Assembly: GCA_965206125.1 (NCBI GenBank)
Contig: CBDBIN010000045.1
Location: forward strand, 620,001 to 684,000
Reading direction: 5' to 3'
Length of the DNA stretch: 64,000 nt
Source: CAXWPM01 sp965206125
GTDB taxonomy: Bacteria; Acidobacteriota; Terriglobia; 20CM-2-55-15
The translations under genes were made by a program, and so were the position numbers. The notes beneath the pieces were generated by a model. It had not been told where the DNA came from. It worked only from the letters and a program-made list of their open reading frames with translations, and made no database searches. Shown here piece after piece: positions 1 to 8,704 of the stretch (positions are counted from its first letter, which is position 1; every line of letters starts with the position of its first letter).

Positions 1-1
1 G

Positions 2-661
2 GTGCATCTGGATGCGTTCTACATCGATCGAACCGAAGTCACGAACGAAGACTACGCGAAGTTCGTCGCCGCAACCGGGCGCACCAGTCCGTGGCAGTGG
101 CCGAAAGGCGAAATCCCTGAAGGTGACGAAGGGATTCCGGCCTACAACGTGAGTTGGGATGACGCCAACGTGTATTGCGGACGGGTCGGCAAACGACTGC
201 CGACGGAAGCCGAGTGGGAGAAGGCCGCTCGCGGTGGGCTTGACCGAAATAGGTTCCCATGGGGCGATGAAGGAATGGGGCTGGGAGGATACGAGGTCAA
301 CGACGACAGCCTGGCCGCGAAGACGGGACGCCGCGCCCACACGAACTATCCCTTCGGTCCGGGGCCGGTCGCCTCATACCCCGAGAACGACTACGGACTG
401 TATGACATGTCGGGCAATCTCTGGGAGTGGGTCGACGACTGGTACTACCGCAACTACTACAGCATCAGCCCCCTGGAGAATCCGCCGGGGCCCGAAGATG
501 GGACCTACAAGATCATCCGTGGCGGCGGCTGGTCCGACAGCGACGACCGCAACCTGATGAACCACTTTCGCAGCTACGCAGACCCTGAAGTCCGATCGAC
601 AACGGTGGGGTTCCGCTGCGCACAGTCCGTACCCGTTCCCGCACCACCGAGTCCCCGCTAA
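2..661 (+). CDS. FGE-sulfatase/SUMF1-type domain protein, probably 5'-truncated by the window edge
   Basis: This is the C-terminal part of a formylglycine-generating-enzyme-like (SUMF1/EgtB/PvdO fold) protein. The family signatures are visible: LPTEAEWEKAARGG near residue 67, GNLWEWVDDWY near 138, RGGGWS near 173 and GFRCA near 201. True FGE enzymes carry two catalytic cysteines just before the GFRCA motif. The matching stretch here (about residues 178-198) has no cysteine, so sulfatase maturation is unlikely and a structural or other role is more probable. The frame is open at base 2 on a GTG, so the real start may lie outside the window. It converges with the next gene, and the two stop codons overlap by two bases. 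Confidence 0.85.
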   Translation: MHLDAFYIDRTEVTNEDYAKFVAATGRTSPWQWPKGEIPEGDEGIPAYNVSWDDANVYCGRVGKRLPTEAEWEKAARGGLDRNRFPWGDEGMGLGGYEVNDDSLAAKTGRRAHTNYPFGPGPVASYPENDYGLYDMSGNLWEWVDDWYYRNYYSISPLENPPGPEDGTYKIIRGGGWSDSDDRNLMNHFRSYADPEVRSTTVGFRCAQSVPVPAPPSPR

Positions 662-1413
662 CCGCCCGGTGGCCTGCATTCCGGGCTGAGAGAGTCCATA
701 GCTGTCAGGCTGATCTGGTCACCGTCGTCACGTCTTGCAAGCGCGCCCTTTACGAGCATCTTGTGCCCCTCGTGCGCCTCGGAGTCGAACCCGCCGAGCA
801 TGAAGAAGTTCCCCAATCCGAAAGTGAGCGTGCCGAGCGGCCGCGTCTGGGCCATCTTCAGTTCCTCGGGGGTGCCCTGCTCAGTATTCCTGGCCCGAAT
901 CGGCCTGCTGGCCAAAGTGAGCATCCAGTCGCTACCCTCCCCACGGGTGAAGCAGCCGACAACTTCCGCAATGGCACGATCCGGAAGCGGCTGAGGGCCG
1001 CCTTCTCCTTCGATCCGGATCGCACCGAACGTGGCCGGGTCCAGTTCGTTGTCGCCAGCAGGAAAGCCGTTCGCCCACAGGATGTACCCGAGAATGCTGC
1101 GGTAAGAGTTATCGTCGAACCAGGGTCCCGCCGGCGGCATCGTTTTCATGGTTTCGTACAGCGGTTCGAGCGTGTTCTCTCTCCACTTCTCGAAGAACCG
1201 GTCCCCGTAGAGTTCTTTTGCGGCGAAGCCGCCCGTGTCCTGACCGTGGCACTTGATACAAGTACCCTCGAAGAGCGTTCGGCCGCGCTGGGCCTGGGCA
1301 TCCGTGTAAACTCCATCCCATACGGAATCGGCCGACGGGGACTGTCCCGAGGCTTCCGAGGCAACTGCGCCTACGGCCAGCGTCGCCATCAGTAGAACGC
1401 TACTTCTGAACAT
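658..1413 (-). CDS. secreted mono-haem c-type cytochrome
   Basis: A 251-residue protein with an N-terminal Sec signal peptide (hydrophobic core SSVLLMATLAVGAVA, likely cut after ASG). A single haem-binding CIKCH motif lies near residue 53, inside a cytochrome c domain. The possible distal Met ligands are the METMKTMPP region near residue 87. The C-terminal 120 residues are not a cytochrome fold I recognise. It probably works in the periplasm as an electron carrier or as the redox part of a dehydrogenase. It is the most distal gene of a minus-strand secreted cluster, but a strong hairpin at 1442-1467 separates it from the ankyrin gene. It may therefore have its own promoter. The function beyond haem binding is not deducible. 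Confidence 0.8.
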   Translation of the reverse strand: MFRSSVLLMATLAVGAVASEASGQSPSADSVWDGVYTDAQAQRGRTLFEGTCIKCHGQDTGGFAAKELYGDRFFEKWRENTLEPLYETMKTMPPAGPWFDDNSYRSILGYILWANGFPAGDNELDPATFGAIRIEGEGGPQPLPDRAIAEVVGCFTRGEGSDWMLTLASRPIRARNTEQGTPEELKMAQTRPLGTLTFGLGNFFMLGGFDSEAHEGHKMLVKGALARRDDGDQISLTAMDSLSPECRPPGG

Positions 1414-1441
1414 GTCTCATCCGTATTCGAACCCATCAAAC

Positions 1442-1467
1442 GAAAGGAGCCCGGATGGGCTCCTTTC
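1442..1467. terminator. strong intergenic hairpin, possible terminator
   Basis: An 11-bp perfect stem (GAAAGGAGCCC) with a GGAT loop, followed on the plus strand by TGTTTCG and on the minus strand by GTTTGATGGG. It lies just after the ankyrin gene in its direction of transcription and before the cytochrome gene. The T-runs are short, so termination efficiency is uncertain. Confidence 0.55.
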
Positions 1468-1515
1468 TGTTTCGAGTTGCCGAAGCGTGACTCGGCCTGA
1501 CTTTCGATGCCACTC

Positions 1516-3144
1516 CTACTGCTGCGGCTTCTCCGCCAGAGTCTTGACCACACAAGTGGCCGCCCGGCAATGGTCCGAGTTGACCGCACCCAGGCTTTCC
1601 AGGAAAACGACCGTCTCCGGGTACTGTAGGTTGTGGGGTTTCGGCCCGTTGGCCATGTCCGCCACCGTATCACCGGTCTCCTGGTCGACGTCCCGGTCCG
1701 TTTCGCCGATGCCGCCGAAGACTACAGAGGCCCGCGCCTTGACGTCCGCGCCGGCAGCGACCAGGTAGGCAATTACTTCATGGTTGGCCGTCAGCGCCGC
1801 ACCGTGTAGCACCGTGTAGCCCTGCTTGTCTGCTCCATTCGGGTCGGCGCCGATTTCCTCAACGAGATACCTCACGGCATCCAGGCGTGCATCCGGGACC
1901 ACATTACTGGTCTGGGGCTCGAGGCCGAATCCCGCCGCAGCCTGCAGGGGCGAACCGCCTACGAGGGATCGGATTGCCGGATTTGCACCGGCAGCCAGGA
2001 GCAGACGCATCGCGGCGATGTCATTCGACTTGGCTGCTCGCCAGAAAGCCGTCGCACCTTCTTGTTTGATCCAATCACCATGGAAGGTCCGGAACCACAG
2101 CTTCTTGCCCAACCGGGCGTCCAGATCTGCTCCGGACTCGATCAGCGCAGCCATGAGATCCAGGTAGTGGACCTCTTCTTCGGATACGCTCGGCGCGGGA
2201 TACCAGGTACGAGCGGCCCACTGAGAGTCAACCGCTGCATAGAGCGGCGTCCATCCTCCCATGGTCGCAAGATTAGGATCCGCGCCTTGCTCGACGAGGA
2301 ACATCGCAATGTCAAAGCCGCCATTGATGATCGCCGAAACGAGCGGGCTCATCCCATCCGCGGCGTTCACCACGTTGACGTCCGCGCCACCAGCCACCAG
2401 TTCATGGACGACTTCGGCGTGCCCTTCGCGAGTCGCGAACAAGATTGCAGTCATCCCGCCCATGACCGGTAGATTCGATGCCCCCTCCACCCTGGTCTGC
2501 TGGGAACGATTTGGGTCTTGCCGCAGACGATACCGGTACTCGCGCTTGATGATCTCGCTGACGTTCGTGTTCACGTCCAGATCGGCGCCTCTTTCGGCCA
2601 GAAGCCTTACGGCTGGGGTCCGGCCGAGCGACGATGCGAACATCACGGCGGTTTGACCGTTGGTCGTGTCTTGCGCGTTCACATCGGCACCGCGGTCCAG
2701 GAGAATATCCAGGGAGGCCTCGCTCCCCGCAGCCGCCGCTAACATGAGAGGTGTCGTGCCGTTGGTATTGGTCGATCGGGCATCGGCTCCGGCGTCGAGC
2801 AGGAGCTCTATCATTTCTGCGCTGCCGTTCTTGGCAGCCATGAACAGCGGGGTGATATCGCCCAGTCGAGTCTTCGGACCGATCTCGGCCCCGGCATCCA
2901 CGAGCAACCGGGCCATTTCCGCGTTGTCCCGGTACGCTGCCCAATGCAGCGCCGTTGTCCCGTCGCCTTGCGCCACGTTTACATCTGCCTGCCCGGCGGC
3001 GAGCAGGGAACGAACCGCTTCCAGATCACCACGCATGGCCGCATTCGCGAGCGGGGCGTCCGGTGCGTACGCCAGAACCTGCCCACCCGTAACCGCGAGC
3101 AACGACACCAGGCACAAACCGGTAATTATGCTTTTGCCGAACAT
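1516..3144 (-). CDS. secreted ankyrin-repeat protein
   Basis: A 542-residue protein with a Sec signal peptide (IITGLCLVSLLAVTGGQVLA) followed by roughly a dozen ankyrin repeats. Typical repeat phrases such as GTTALHWAA, GDITPLFMAAKNGS, GTTPLMLAAAAGS and GQTAVMFASSLGR recur at 33-36-residue spacing, and the C-terminal set is more irregular. A GGAGGAAAG ribosome-binding site sits about 9 bases before the ATG. Ankyrin repeats bind proteins. In the periplasm this one may scaffold the DUF1552, DUF1592 and cytochrome proteins encoded next to it. That is inference from gene order only. Confidence 0.9.
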   Translation of the reverse strand: MFGKSIITGLCLVSLLAVTGGQVLAYAPDAPLANAAMRGDLEAVRSLLAAGQADVNVAQGDGTTALHWAAYRDNAEMARLLVDAGAEIGPKTRLGDITPLFMAAKNGSAEMIELLLDAGADARSTNTNGTTPLMLAAAAGSEASLDILLDRGADVNAQDTTNGQTAVMFASSLGRTPAVRLLAERGADLDVNTNVSEIIKREYRYRLRQDPNRSQQTRVEGASNLPVMGGMTAILFATREGHAEVVHELVAGGADVNVVNAADGMSPLVSAIINGGFDIAMFLVEQGADPNLATMGGWTPLYAAVDSQWAARTWYPAPSVSEEEVHYLDLMAALIESGADLDARLGKKLWFRTFHGDWIKQEGATAFWRAAKSNDIAAMRLLLAAGANPAIRSLVGGSPLQAAAGFGLEPQTSNVVPDARLDAVRYLVEEIGADPNGADKQGYTVLHGAALTANHEVIAYLVAAGADVKARASVVFGGIGETDRDVDQETGDTVADMANGPKPHNLQYPETVVFLESLGAVNSDHCRAATCVVKTLAEKPQQ

Positions 3145-3205
3145 TCGTTACTTTCCTCCGGTTGTCTTGTCTCCAAAATTTATCGATCTCGAATAAGTTG
3201 CGGAG

Positions 3206-4579
3206 CTAGATGGCAATCGTGCCGGTGCTGTCACCGATGGTTTCGATATTCACACCGAGCTTATTTGCAATCGTCAACAGCAGGTTGGCCTGCGGCGTCC
3301 CATCCGCTTCTCGGACGTGGAGGTTGCCTTTGAGGGCCCCGGAGGCGTGACCGATCAGGACCATAGGCACCCGCTTGTGGCCGTGGATGTTGCCGTCACC
3401 CATCGGGCTGCCGTAGAAGACCAGCGAGTGATCCAGCAGGTTCCCGTCGCCATCAGGCGTGTTCTTCAGCTTGTCGATGAAGTAGGACAGCAACCCGACG
3501 TGGTATCGATTGATCTTCGTAATGTCCTCGATCAGCGAAGGCTTCGCCTGGTGGTGCGACGCGGTGTGGAACGGCGCATCGCTGCCACTCTCGGAGAAAA
3601 CACGGTTGCTCGTATCCCTGCTCAGCTTCAAGGCGGAAACACGCGTTACGTCCCCCGCGAAGGCCAGCGCCTGGAGGTCGTACATCAACTTGACGTGGTC
3701 TTCCCAGGAATCCGGCACGCCGATCGGCGCGGTCGGTAGTTCCCTGTCGGCGCCGTGGGCGACGTTGTATTCCTCGACCCTCTGGATCCGACGCTCGATC
3801 TCGCGAATGTTTTCCAGGTAGTCGGAGAGCCGCGCCTGATCGACAGGGTCCAGATCGCGCTGGAGACGGGCCACATCGTGGGTGATGACGTCCAGAATGC
3901 TCTTATTGATCTGACTCCGGGCCGCCCGATCCTCTGCGGTGCCTCCCGAGCCGAACAGTTCCTCGAACGCCAATCGCGGATCCCGCGTCATCGGTAACGG
4001 TGTCGTCGGCGACGACCAGCTGATCGTGTCCATGTAGAAACAGCTGTAGTGGTAGCCGCACGTGCCCGACGAATCCCAATCCTCGATGCTCAACTGGATC
4101 GACGGCAGCGGCGTGTCCTGCCCGTACTTGTGGGCATATAGCTGATCGATCGATGTGCCGTTGTAGACATCGGATCCCTCTGTCTGTTTTGCGTGGGCTC
4201 CGGTCATGAACACGGCGCTGGATCTGAAGTGGTCGGCACCGACTTCCTCGGCCGAGATCGCGTCGGCCGAACCGCAGTCAGTGTCGCTGACGATCGTCGT
4301 GTACTCTTGGAACGGTCCGAGCGGTTCCAAGGCCTTGCCGAACTCGAAGTCCCGTCCGACAGTACCCGGCGACCAGAGATTGTTCTCGGTTCCGTACATC
4401 GTACTTCCGCCGGCCCCATGGACGATCTCGATCCCCGCAAAACGGGTACGGGGTGCGGCCGCGGTGTTGCGGATCGGGGTCTGTGCCGGAACCATAGATT
4501 CCATCAATGGCAGTGCCAACGCTACTCCCGTACCGCGAAGCATCGTCCGCCGTGAAATATGTTTTTTTGTGATAAACAT
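3206..4579 (-). CDS. DUF1552-family protein with Tat signal
   Basis: A 457-residue protein with a twin-arginine signal (ISRRTMLRGTGVALALPLM), so it is exported folded. The body matches the DUF1552 family, common in planctomycetes and Acidobacteriota and usually paired with a DUF1592 protein as here. Motifs include the ADHFRSSAVFMTG stretch near residue 110 and the C-terminal HSLVFYGSPMGDGNIHGHKRVPMVLIG-type region with several His/Asp. These recall the DUF1501/alkaline-phosphatase-like fold, but no enzyme activity is established. A strong ribosome-binding site (GAGGAGAGG) precedes the ATG. It lies 59 bp downstream of the DUF1592 gene, in the same transcription unit. Confidence 0.88.
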   Translation of the reverse strand: MFITKKHISRRTMLRGTGVALALPLMESMVPAQTPIRNTAAAPRTRFAGIEIVHGAGGSTMYGTENNLWSPGTVGRDFEFGKALEPLGPFQEYTTIVSDTDCGSADAISAEEVGADHFRSSAVFMTGAHAKQTEGSDVYNGTSIDQLYAHKYGQDTPLPSIQLSIEDWDSSGTCGYHYSCFYMDTISWSSPTTPLPMTRDPRLAFEELFGSGGTAEDRAARSQINKSILDVITHDVARLQRDLDPVDQARLSDYLENIREIERRIQRVEEYNVAHGADRELPTAPIGVPDSWEDHVKLMYDLQALAFAGDVTRVSALKLSRDTSNRVFSESGSDAPFHTASHHQAKPSLIEDITKINRYHVGLLSYFIDKLKNTPDGDGNLLDHSLVFYGSPMGDGNIHGHKRVPMVLIGHASGALKGNLHVREADGTPQANLLLTIANKLGVNIETIGDSTGTIAI

Positions 4580-4638
4580 TGATCAACCTCTCCTCGATTG
4601 ATTTGGGAACCTCTCGCACTCCACTAGGTTCTGAAAGA

Positions 4639-7065
4639 TTATTGCCGATCGGCCTCCACCGCTTCCGAAGCCGGGTTGAGTGTTCTCATCTGGAACGGGG
4701 CGCTGTTCACGACTCCGAGAACGAACGCCGAGAAACGATTCTCTTGTCCTGCCGCAGCCCGCGCTATTGAACGAACTGTGGGCATGTCACGGTAATCCAG
4801 CACCCGGCCTACTCCGTAGGCCAGGAGGTTCTCAGCAAAGCTTCCTATGACGGCTTCTGAACGGTCGAGGACTGCCTGACGCAGGCCGACCGGCCCGTCC
4901 AGAGGAGTCCCGTCGTACATCCGGGCCGAAGGATCGATGGCCAGACCACTGTCGTTATCCCGCCAACGTCCGATTGCGTCGAAGTTCTCCAGTGCCAGGC
5001 CGATGGGGTCCATGATCTGATGACAGGCGTTGCACGCGGGATTTTCCCGGTGCGCCTCCATGCGCTCGCGAACCGTCGAGACTTTCTCGTTGTTAACGCT
5101 CTCCTTGAATGGCGGCACGACCGCAGGAGGCGCAGGCGGCGGAGCGCCGACGACGACTTCGAGAACGTACTTACCGCGGGCCACCGGCGAGGTTCGGTTG
5201 GACAGGGAAGTCATCGTGAGGACGCCGCCCTTACCCAACAGCCCGAACCGATTCGGGTCGTCGAGCGAGACGCGACGGAACCGGTTTCCGAGCACGTCCG
5301 GAATCCCGTAGTGCCTCGCGAGCGTTTCGTCGACGAAAGTGTAATCGGCCGTGAGCAGGTCCAGCACGTCCCGGTCTTCCCGGACGATGCTGTCGAACAG
5401 CAACTCCACCTCACGCCTCATCGATTTCGCAAGGTTCACTGTGAAATCGGGAAAGATCGTGGGCTCGGGATGAAGGGATTCGATACCAACCAGGCGTAAC
5501 CACTGGGAGGCAAAGTCCGTCGAAAGCGTTTCGGACCGCGGATCGCCGAGCATCCGTGCCACCTGTTGTTCGAGTACGCCCACGTCCCGAAGGCGCTGGG
5601 CACGTGCGAGTTCGATCAACTCGTCGTCCGGCGCCGTGCTCCACAGGAAGTACGACAGCCGGGAAGCCAGTTCCAGGTCGTCAATCCGATAGCTCTCCCC
5701 AGGCTGGACGTCCTCAGGAACACGCTCGAACCGGAACACGAACTCCGGTTTTGCCAGGATCGTCTGCAGCGCGGTACGGACACCCGCCTCGAATCCGCCC
5801 TCGTCGGAGCCGATACCGTAGAGCTGCATCAGGCTTTCCAGATCCTCGGGATTCGCCGGACGGCGGAATGCCTGGCTTGCCAGCCTCGTGATGATCTGTT
5901 CGGCGCAGGCCGCCTCATCGGTGGCCTCAGTGGGACGACAGCTGAAGATCCGCTGGCGGCTTGGGGTTTCGGACACCCCCGTGATCTTCATCGGCCCAGT
6001 GATGGTGACCGTCCGCAGATGGGGCAGCGCGGTCATGCCGGCCTGAAGCCCGATGCTGATGTCCATCAGTGTCTGTTCGACGAGCCGGTAATGGTCTTCA
6101 ACCGGACCGTCGAAAGTCGAGACAAATGCCGCCGCAACCTGGTGTGGTCCCGCCGTAACGGTGACCGGGTCTGTGACCATTACCGCCGTCGTCTCTTCCT
6201 GCAGCGGGTCGACGGTGAACACGCCTACCCGGTCGCCGTCGATGGATATTTCGATCTGCTGGCCCTGCAACGACTCGGGAAGGTTCGATCCGATCAGCTC
6301 GCCGGTGTAGTAGTAGTACAACTCGAGGGCGAACGTGTATTCGCCGTCCGCCGGGAAATTGTGAGTGACCGCGGTCCCACCCCTCGTGCCAAACGGGGTG
6401 CCTTCGATGTGCCGCATCTGGTTGGCAACTCTGGGCACATCGTATTTCGCCATAACCGGAGGTGCTTGCGGATCCCCCACAGCCTGCCTTGCGATCTTGT
6501 CGGCGGCGCGAACGTAGGCCTGCATCAACGCCGGCGTTACCGTCAGCGCATCGGCCATGTTGTCGAAGTTTCCGGTCCGGCCGTCGGGTGGGAGGAGCGC
6601 GGCGATGTCGATGTCGAGGTCGAGCAGGTCACGCACGGAGTTTCGGTACTCGCGGCGGTTGACTCTATGGAGTTCCGGAGACTCCACAAAGGGACGGGCC
6701 GCCCCAGCCTGGTCGATGCGGGTTTCCAGCGCTGCTGCCAGCGCTTTCAGGCTCGCGGCATCGGGGCGGGGCGCGCCGACGGGTGGCATCATACCGGAGC
6801 GGAGCTTGACGACAACTTTCTCGGTTTGTTCCGCGTTCTGGTCCGGATGAGCCAGGTCGATCTCAGTCCAGGAGAATCCGCCTTCGTTCAACGCGTCGTT
6901 ATGACAGTAGACGCAGTACTGATTGACCAGGTCCTGCTGAGATTGAACGGACGCCGCTCCGGCCGCTTCTTGTCCGAGTGCCACCATGACAACATCACCG
7001 CCACCCGGCGCGAAAACCAAGGTCACAAGAAACAGCAGACTGCCGCAGAGCAGCGTAGCCTTCAT
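4639..7065 (-). CDS. DUF1587/1595/1592/1588/1585 multidomain haem-motif protein
   Basis: About 808 residues with a signal peptide. An N-terminal CVYCH motif near residue 51 and a C-terminal CNACH motif near residue 695 are both c-type haem sites. In order, the DUF1587 region (LHRVNRREYRNSVRDLLDLD), DUF1595, DUF1592 (RLSYFLWSTAPDDELIELA), DUF1588 (GGVLTMTSLSNRTSPVARGK, then CNACHQIMDPIGLALENFD) and DUF1585 can be recognised. A putative carbohydrate-binding-like insert lies in the middle. These proteins pair with DUF1552 proteins, and the partnership is preserved here. I chose the ATG at 7065 because GAGGGG lies just before it; an in-frame GTG 15 bases upstream overlaps that site. The oxidised substrate is unknown. 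Confidence 0.9.
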   Translation of the reverse strand: MKATLLCGSLLFLVTLVFAPGGGDVVMVALGQEAAGAASVQSQQDLVNQYCVYCHNDALNEGGFSWTEIDLAHPDQNAEQTEKVVVKLRSGMMPPVGAPRPDAASLKALAAALETRIDQAGAARPFVESPELHRVNRREYRNSVRDLLDLDIDIAALLPPDGRTGNFDNMADALTVTPALMQAYVRAADKIARQAVGDPQAPPVMAKYDVPRVANQMRHIEGTPFGTRGGTAVTHNFPADGEYTFALELYYYYTGELIGSNLPESLQGQQIEISIDGDRVGVFTVDPLQEETTAVMVTDPVTVTAGPHQVAAAFVSTFDGPVEDHYRLVEQTLMDISIGLQAGMTALPHLRTVTITGPMKITGVSETPSRQRIFSCRPTEATDEAACAEQIITRLASQAFRRPANPEDLESLMQLYGIGSDEGGFEAGVRTALQTILAKPEFVFRFERVPEDVQPGESYRIDDLELASRLSYFLWSTAPDDELIELARAQRLRDVGVLEQQVARMLGDPRSETLSTDFASQWLRLVGIESLHPEPTIFPDFTVNLAKSMRREVELLFDSIVREDRDVLDLLTADYTFVDETLARHYGIPDVLGNRFRRVSLDDPNRFGLLGKGGVLTMTSLSNRTSPVARGKYVLEVVVGAPPPAPPAVVPPFKESVNNEKVSTVRERMEAHRENPACNACHQIMDPIGLALENFDAIGRWRDNDSGLAIDPSARMYDGTPLDGPVGLRQAVLDRSEAVIGSFAENLLAYGVGRVLDYRDMPTVRSIARAAAGQENRFSAFVLGVVNSAPFQMRTLNPASEAVEADRQ

Positions 7066-7226
7066 TGATATACCCCTCACTCGTATCAGTGCGAATTCAT
7101 CTCGAATTCACCCTCACGAACGCTCCTGACAGTTCGGTGGAATCAACGATCCAAACAAGGCAATGGAACGAAAAATTCCACCCGGCTATTGGCTACCACA
7201 AGTTACTGAAATAAACTGCTTTTGAC

Positions 7227-7255
7227 ACTATAGAAGCAGTCACGTCTGAGGTCAA
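7227..7255 (-). promoter_or_regulatory. sigma-70 promoter for the DUF1592-DUF1552 unit
   Basis: On the minus strand TTGACC (7255-7250) and TATAGT (7232-7227) are separated by exactly 17 bases, with an A/T-rich stretch upstream. It points at the DUF1592 gene with a leader of about 150 nt. I see no gene in the rest of the 7066-7434 interval. Confidence 0.75.
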
Positions 7256-7434
7256 TTTTTTAGTGGTCTTTCGAGGCCACTATTTTCTTGGATCTCAAGG
7301 CGGTCAGCTGGGTCTCTGCGGGAAAGATTTCGGATGGATCCTGGAAGCCGATCCGCGTCCGGAACCGGCGGAGCGGGGCGGCCGACCGCTCTGGACGCCC
7401 GAACTCGCCATACTGGCAGATAACTACTTTAAGA

Positions 7435-8400
7435 TCAATCGATTGCAAAACACATGAACAATCCATCGCCGCCCGATGCCTGCAAATCCTCCTGGCTGCA
7501 GCCGCGAGACTCATGCGCGGCGATCCAGGAGGTGCCATCGTCGCCGCCGCCCTGACGGTCGTGGTGGCCAACCATGGCCGAGCCTTCGCCCGAGCTGGTC
7601 CAGTTCGAACAGTTCATGCCGACGGCTGCAGTTCCGTCCACGAGCGTGCCGGTCATGATGTCGTGCCGGTTGGGGTCGTCTTCCCTTCCGTTGATCACTT
7701 CGCCCTTTTCGTTGAGCGCCGTCTCTTTCGTCAGGCGGTTGTTGCTGTGAAGCTCGGCCACTCCGCGGGCGATCATCACACCCTTGGCGTTGTACCAGGG
7801 ACCGGTGCCGATCCGGTCACCGGCGTTGACCGTCGGCCTGTCCTGGAAACTGGTACTCAGGTACGCGCTCCAAGTCCGGTCACCGACACCGACTGTTTCC
7901 CCGAGAGCCTGGCAATGCCGATCCGCTCCCGCCAGACCTTCCAAATGCGCCCCGTTGCCGGGGCCCGTGCTCGTGATGAAGAAGCTCATGCTGTTTCCGA
8001 GAGGAATGACCTCTTCCTCCTCGGCCTCGGAGACAATCGCCGCCAGATCGATCAGGAACTTCTCCTCATTCCGTTCGAACACGACGGTCTCATTCTCCGG
8101 ATCGGTAAAGTAGAACGCAGAACCGTCGATCAGCCGGGTGGAACTGAAGCCAAAACGATCCGGGAAGCCCGCCCGAATCATGGGCGTGATCGTATGCTGG
8201 GCAGCCTCGAAAGCGGAGCCGAATTCGTTTCGCACTCCTCCGCCCTCGGGGTTCACGTGACAGACGGCACAACCGTCGACATCGGAGCGGCGCATGGGAT
8301 CGGCCCGGAAAATTTCCAGATAAGGGGGCCGGGCCGTGACCGGCTGGGCCAGGCTTATCAGGAATACGAGCAACAAAACAGCTCCGGTGATTCGAATCAT
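7435..8400 (-). CDS. secreted protein with CxxCH motif and C-type-lectin-like domain
   Basis: A 321-residue protein. The start at 8400 has an ideal site (GGAGGTCAC before ATG) and a clear signal peptide (ITGAVLLLVFLISLAQPVTA). Longer upstream starts would bury that signal. A single CAVCH motif lies near residue 43, typical of c-type haem attachment. The C-terminal half (from about residue 130) looks like a DUF1554/C-type-lectin-like fold: FFITSTGPGNGAHLEGLAGADRHCQ at its head, MNCSNWTS, and a final CSQEDLQ...FMCFAID with paired cysteines. This suggests an exported redox or adhesion protein. The domain call is by eye and the ligand is unknown. It is upstream of, but separately promoted from, the DUF1592 unit. 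Confidence 0.75.
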   Translation of the reverse strand: MIRITGAVLLLVFLISLAQPVTARPPYLEIFRADPMRRSDVDGCAVCHVNPEGGGVRNEFGSAFEAAQHTITPMIRAGFPDRFGFSSTRLIDGSAFYFTDPENETVVFERNEEKFLIDLAAIVSEAEEEEVIPLGNSMSFFITSTGPGNGAHLEGLAGADRHCQALGETVGVGDRTWSAYLSTSFQDRPTVNAGDRIGTGPWYNAKGVMIARGVAELHSNNRLTKETALNEKGEVINGREDDPNRHDIMTGTLVDGTAAVGMNCSNWTSSGEGSAMVGHHDRQGGGDDGTSWIAAHESRGCSQEDLQASGGDGLFMCFAID

Positions 8401-8704
8401 GTGACCTCCGCGAAGATACCGACTACCGTTACGCGTCCAGTGCGAGTGGGAAATGCCTGCTCGACAGGCTCGCGGCGTTCTCGGCGCCAGTCTAAGCGAA
8501 ACCGGCAAAGTACCGCAACTCCCGAAGGAACTGTGCGGAAGCTTCATCGAGCGCCGCAGGCGATTAACACTGTACGCATCACGAAAGGGCTGGTAGAAAG
8601 TCGTGCGCACCTCGACGGAAAGTTGGCACTATCTCACCGAGCCTCCCCTCGGCGCTCTTGGTCGGTTGCGGCGCATTCGGCCATCCGGCGAGAGTTCTTC
8701 AATA

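Noticed and set aside
5566..7068. Long 500-residue plus-strand open frame
   Set aside because: It is antisense to the DUF1592 gene, whose domains are all recognisable; the frame is open only because of high GC content.
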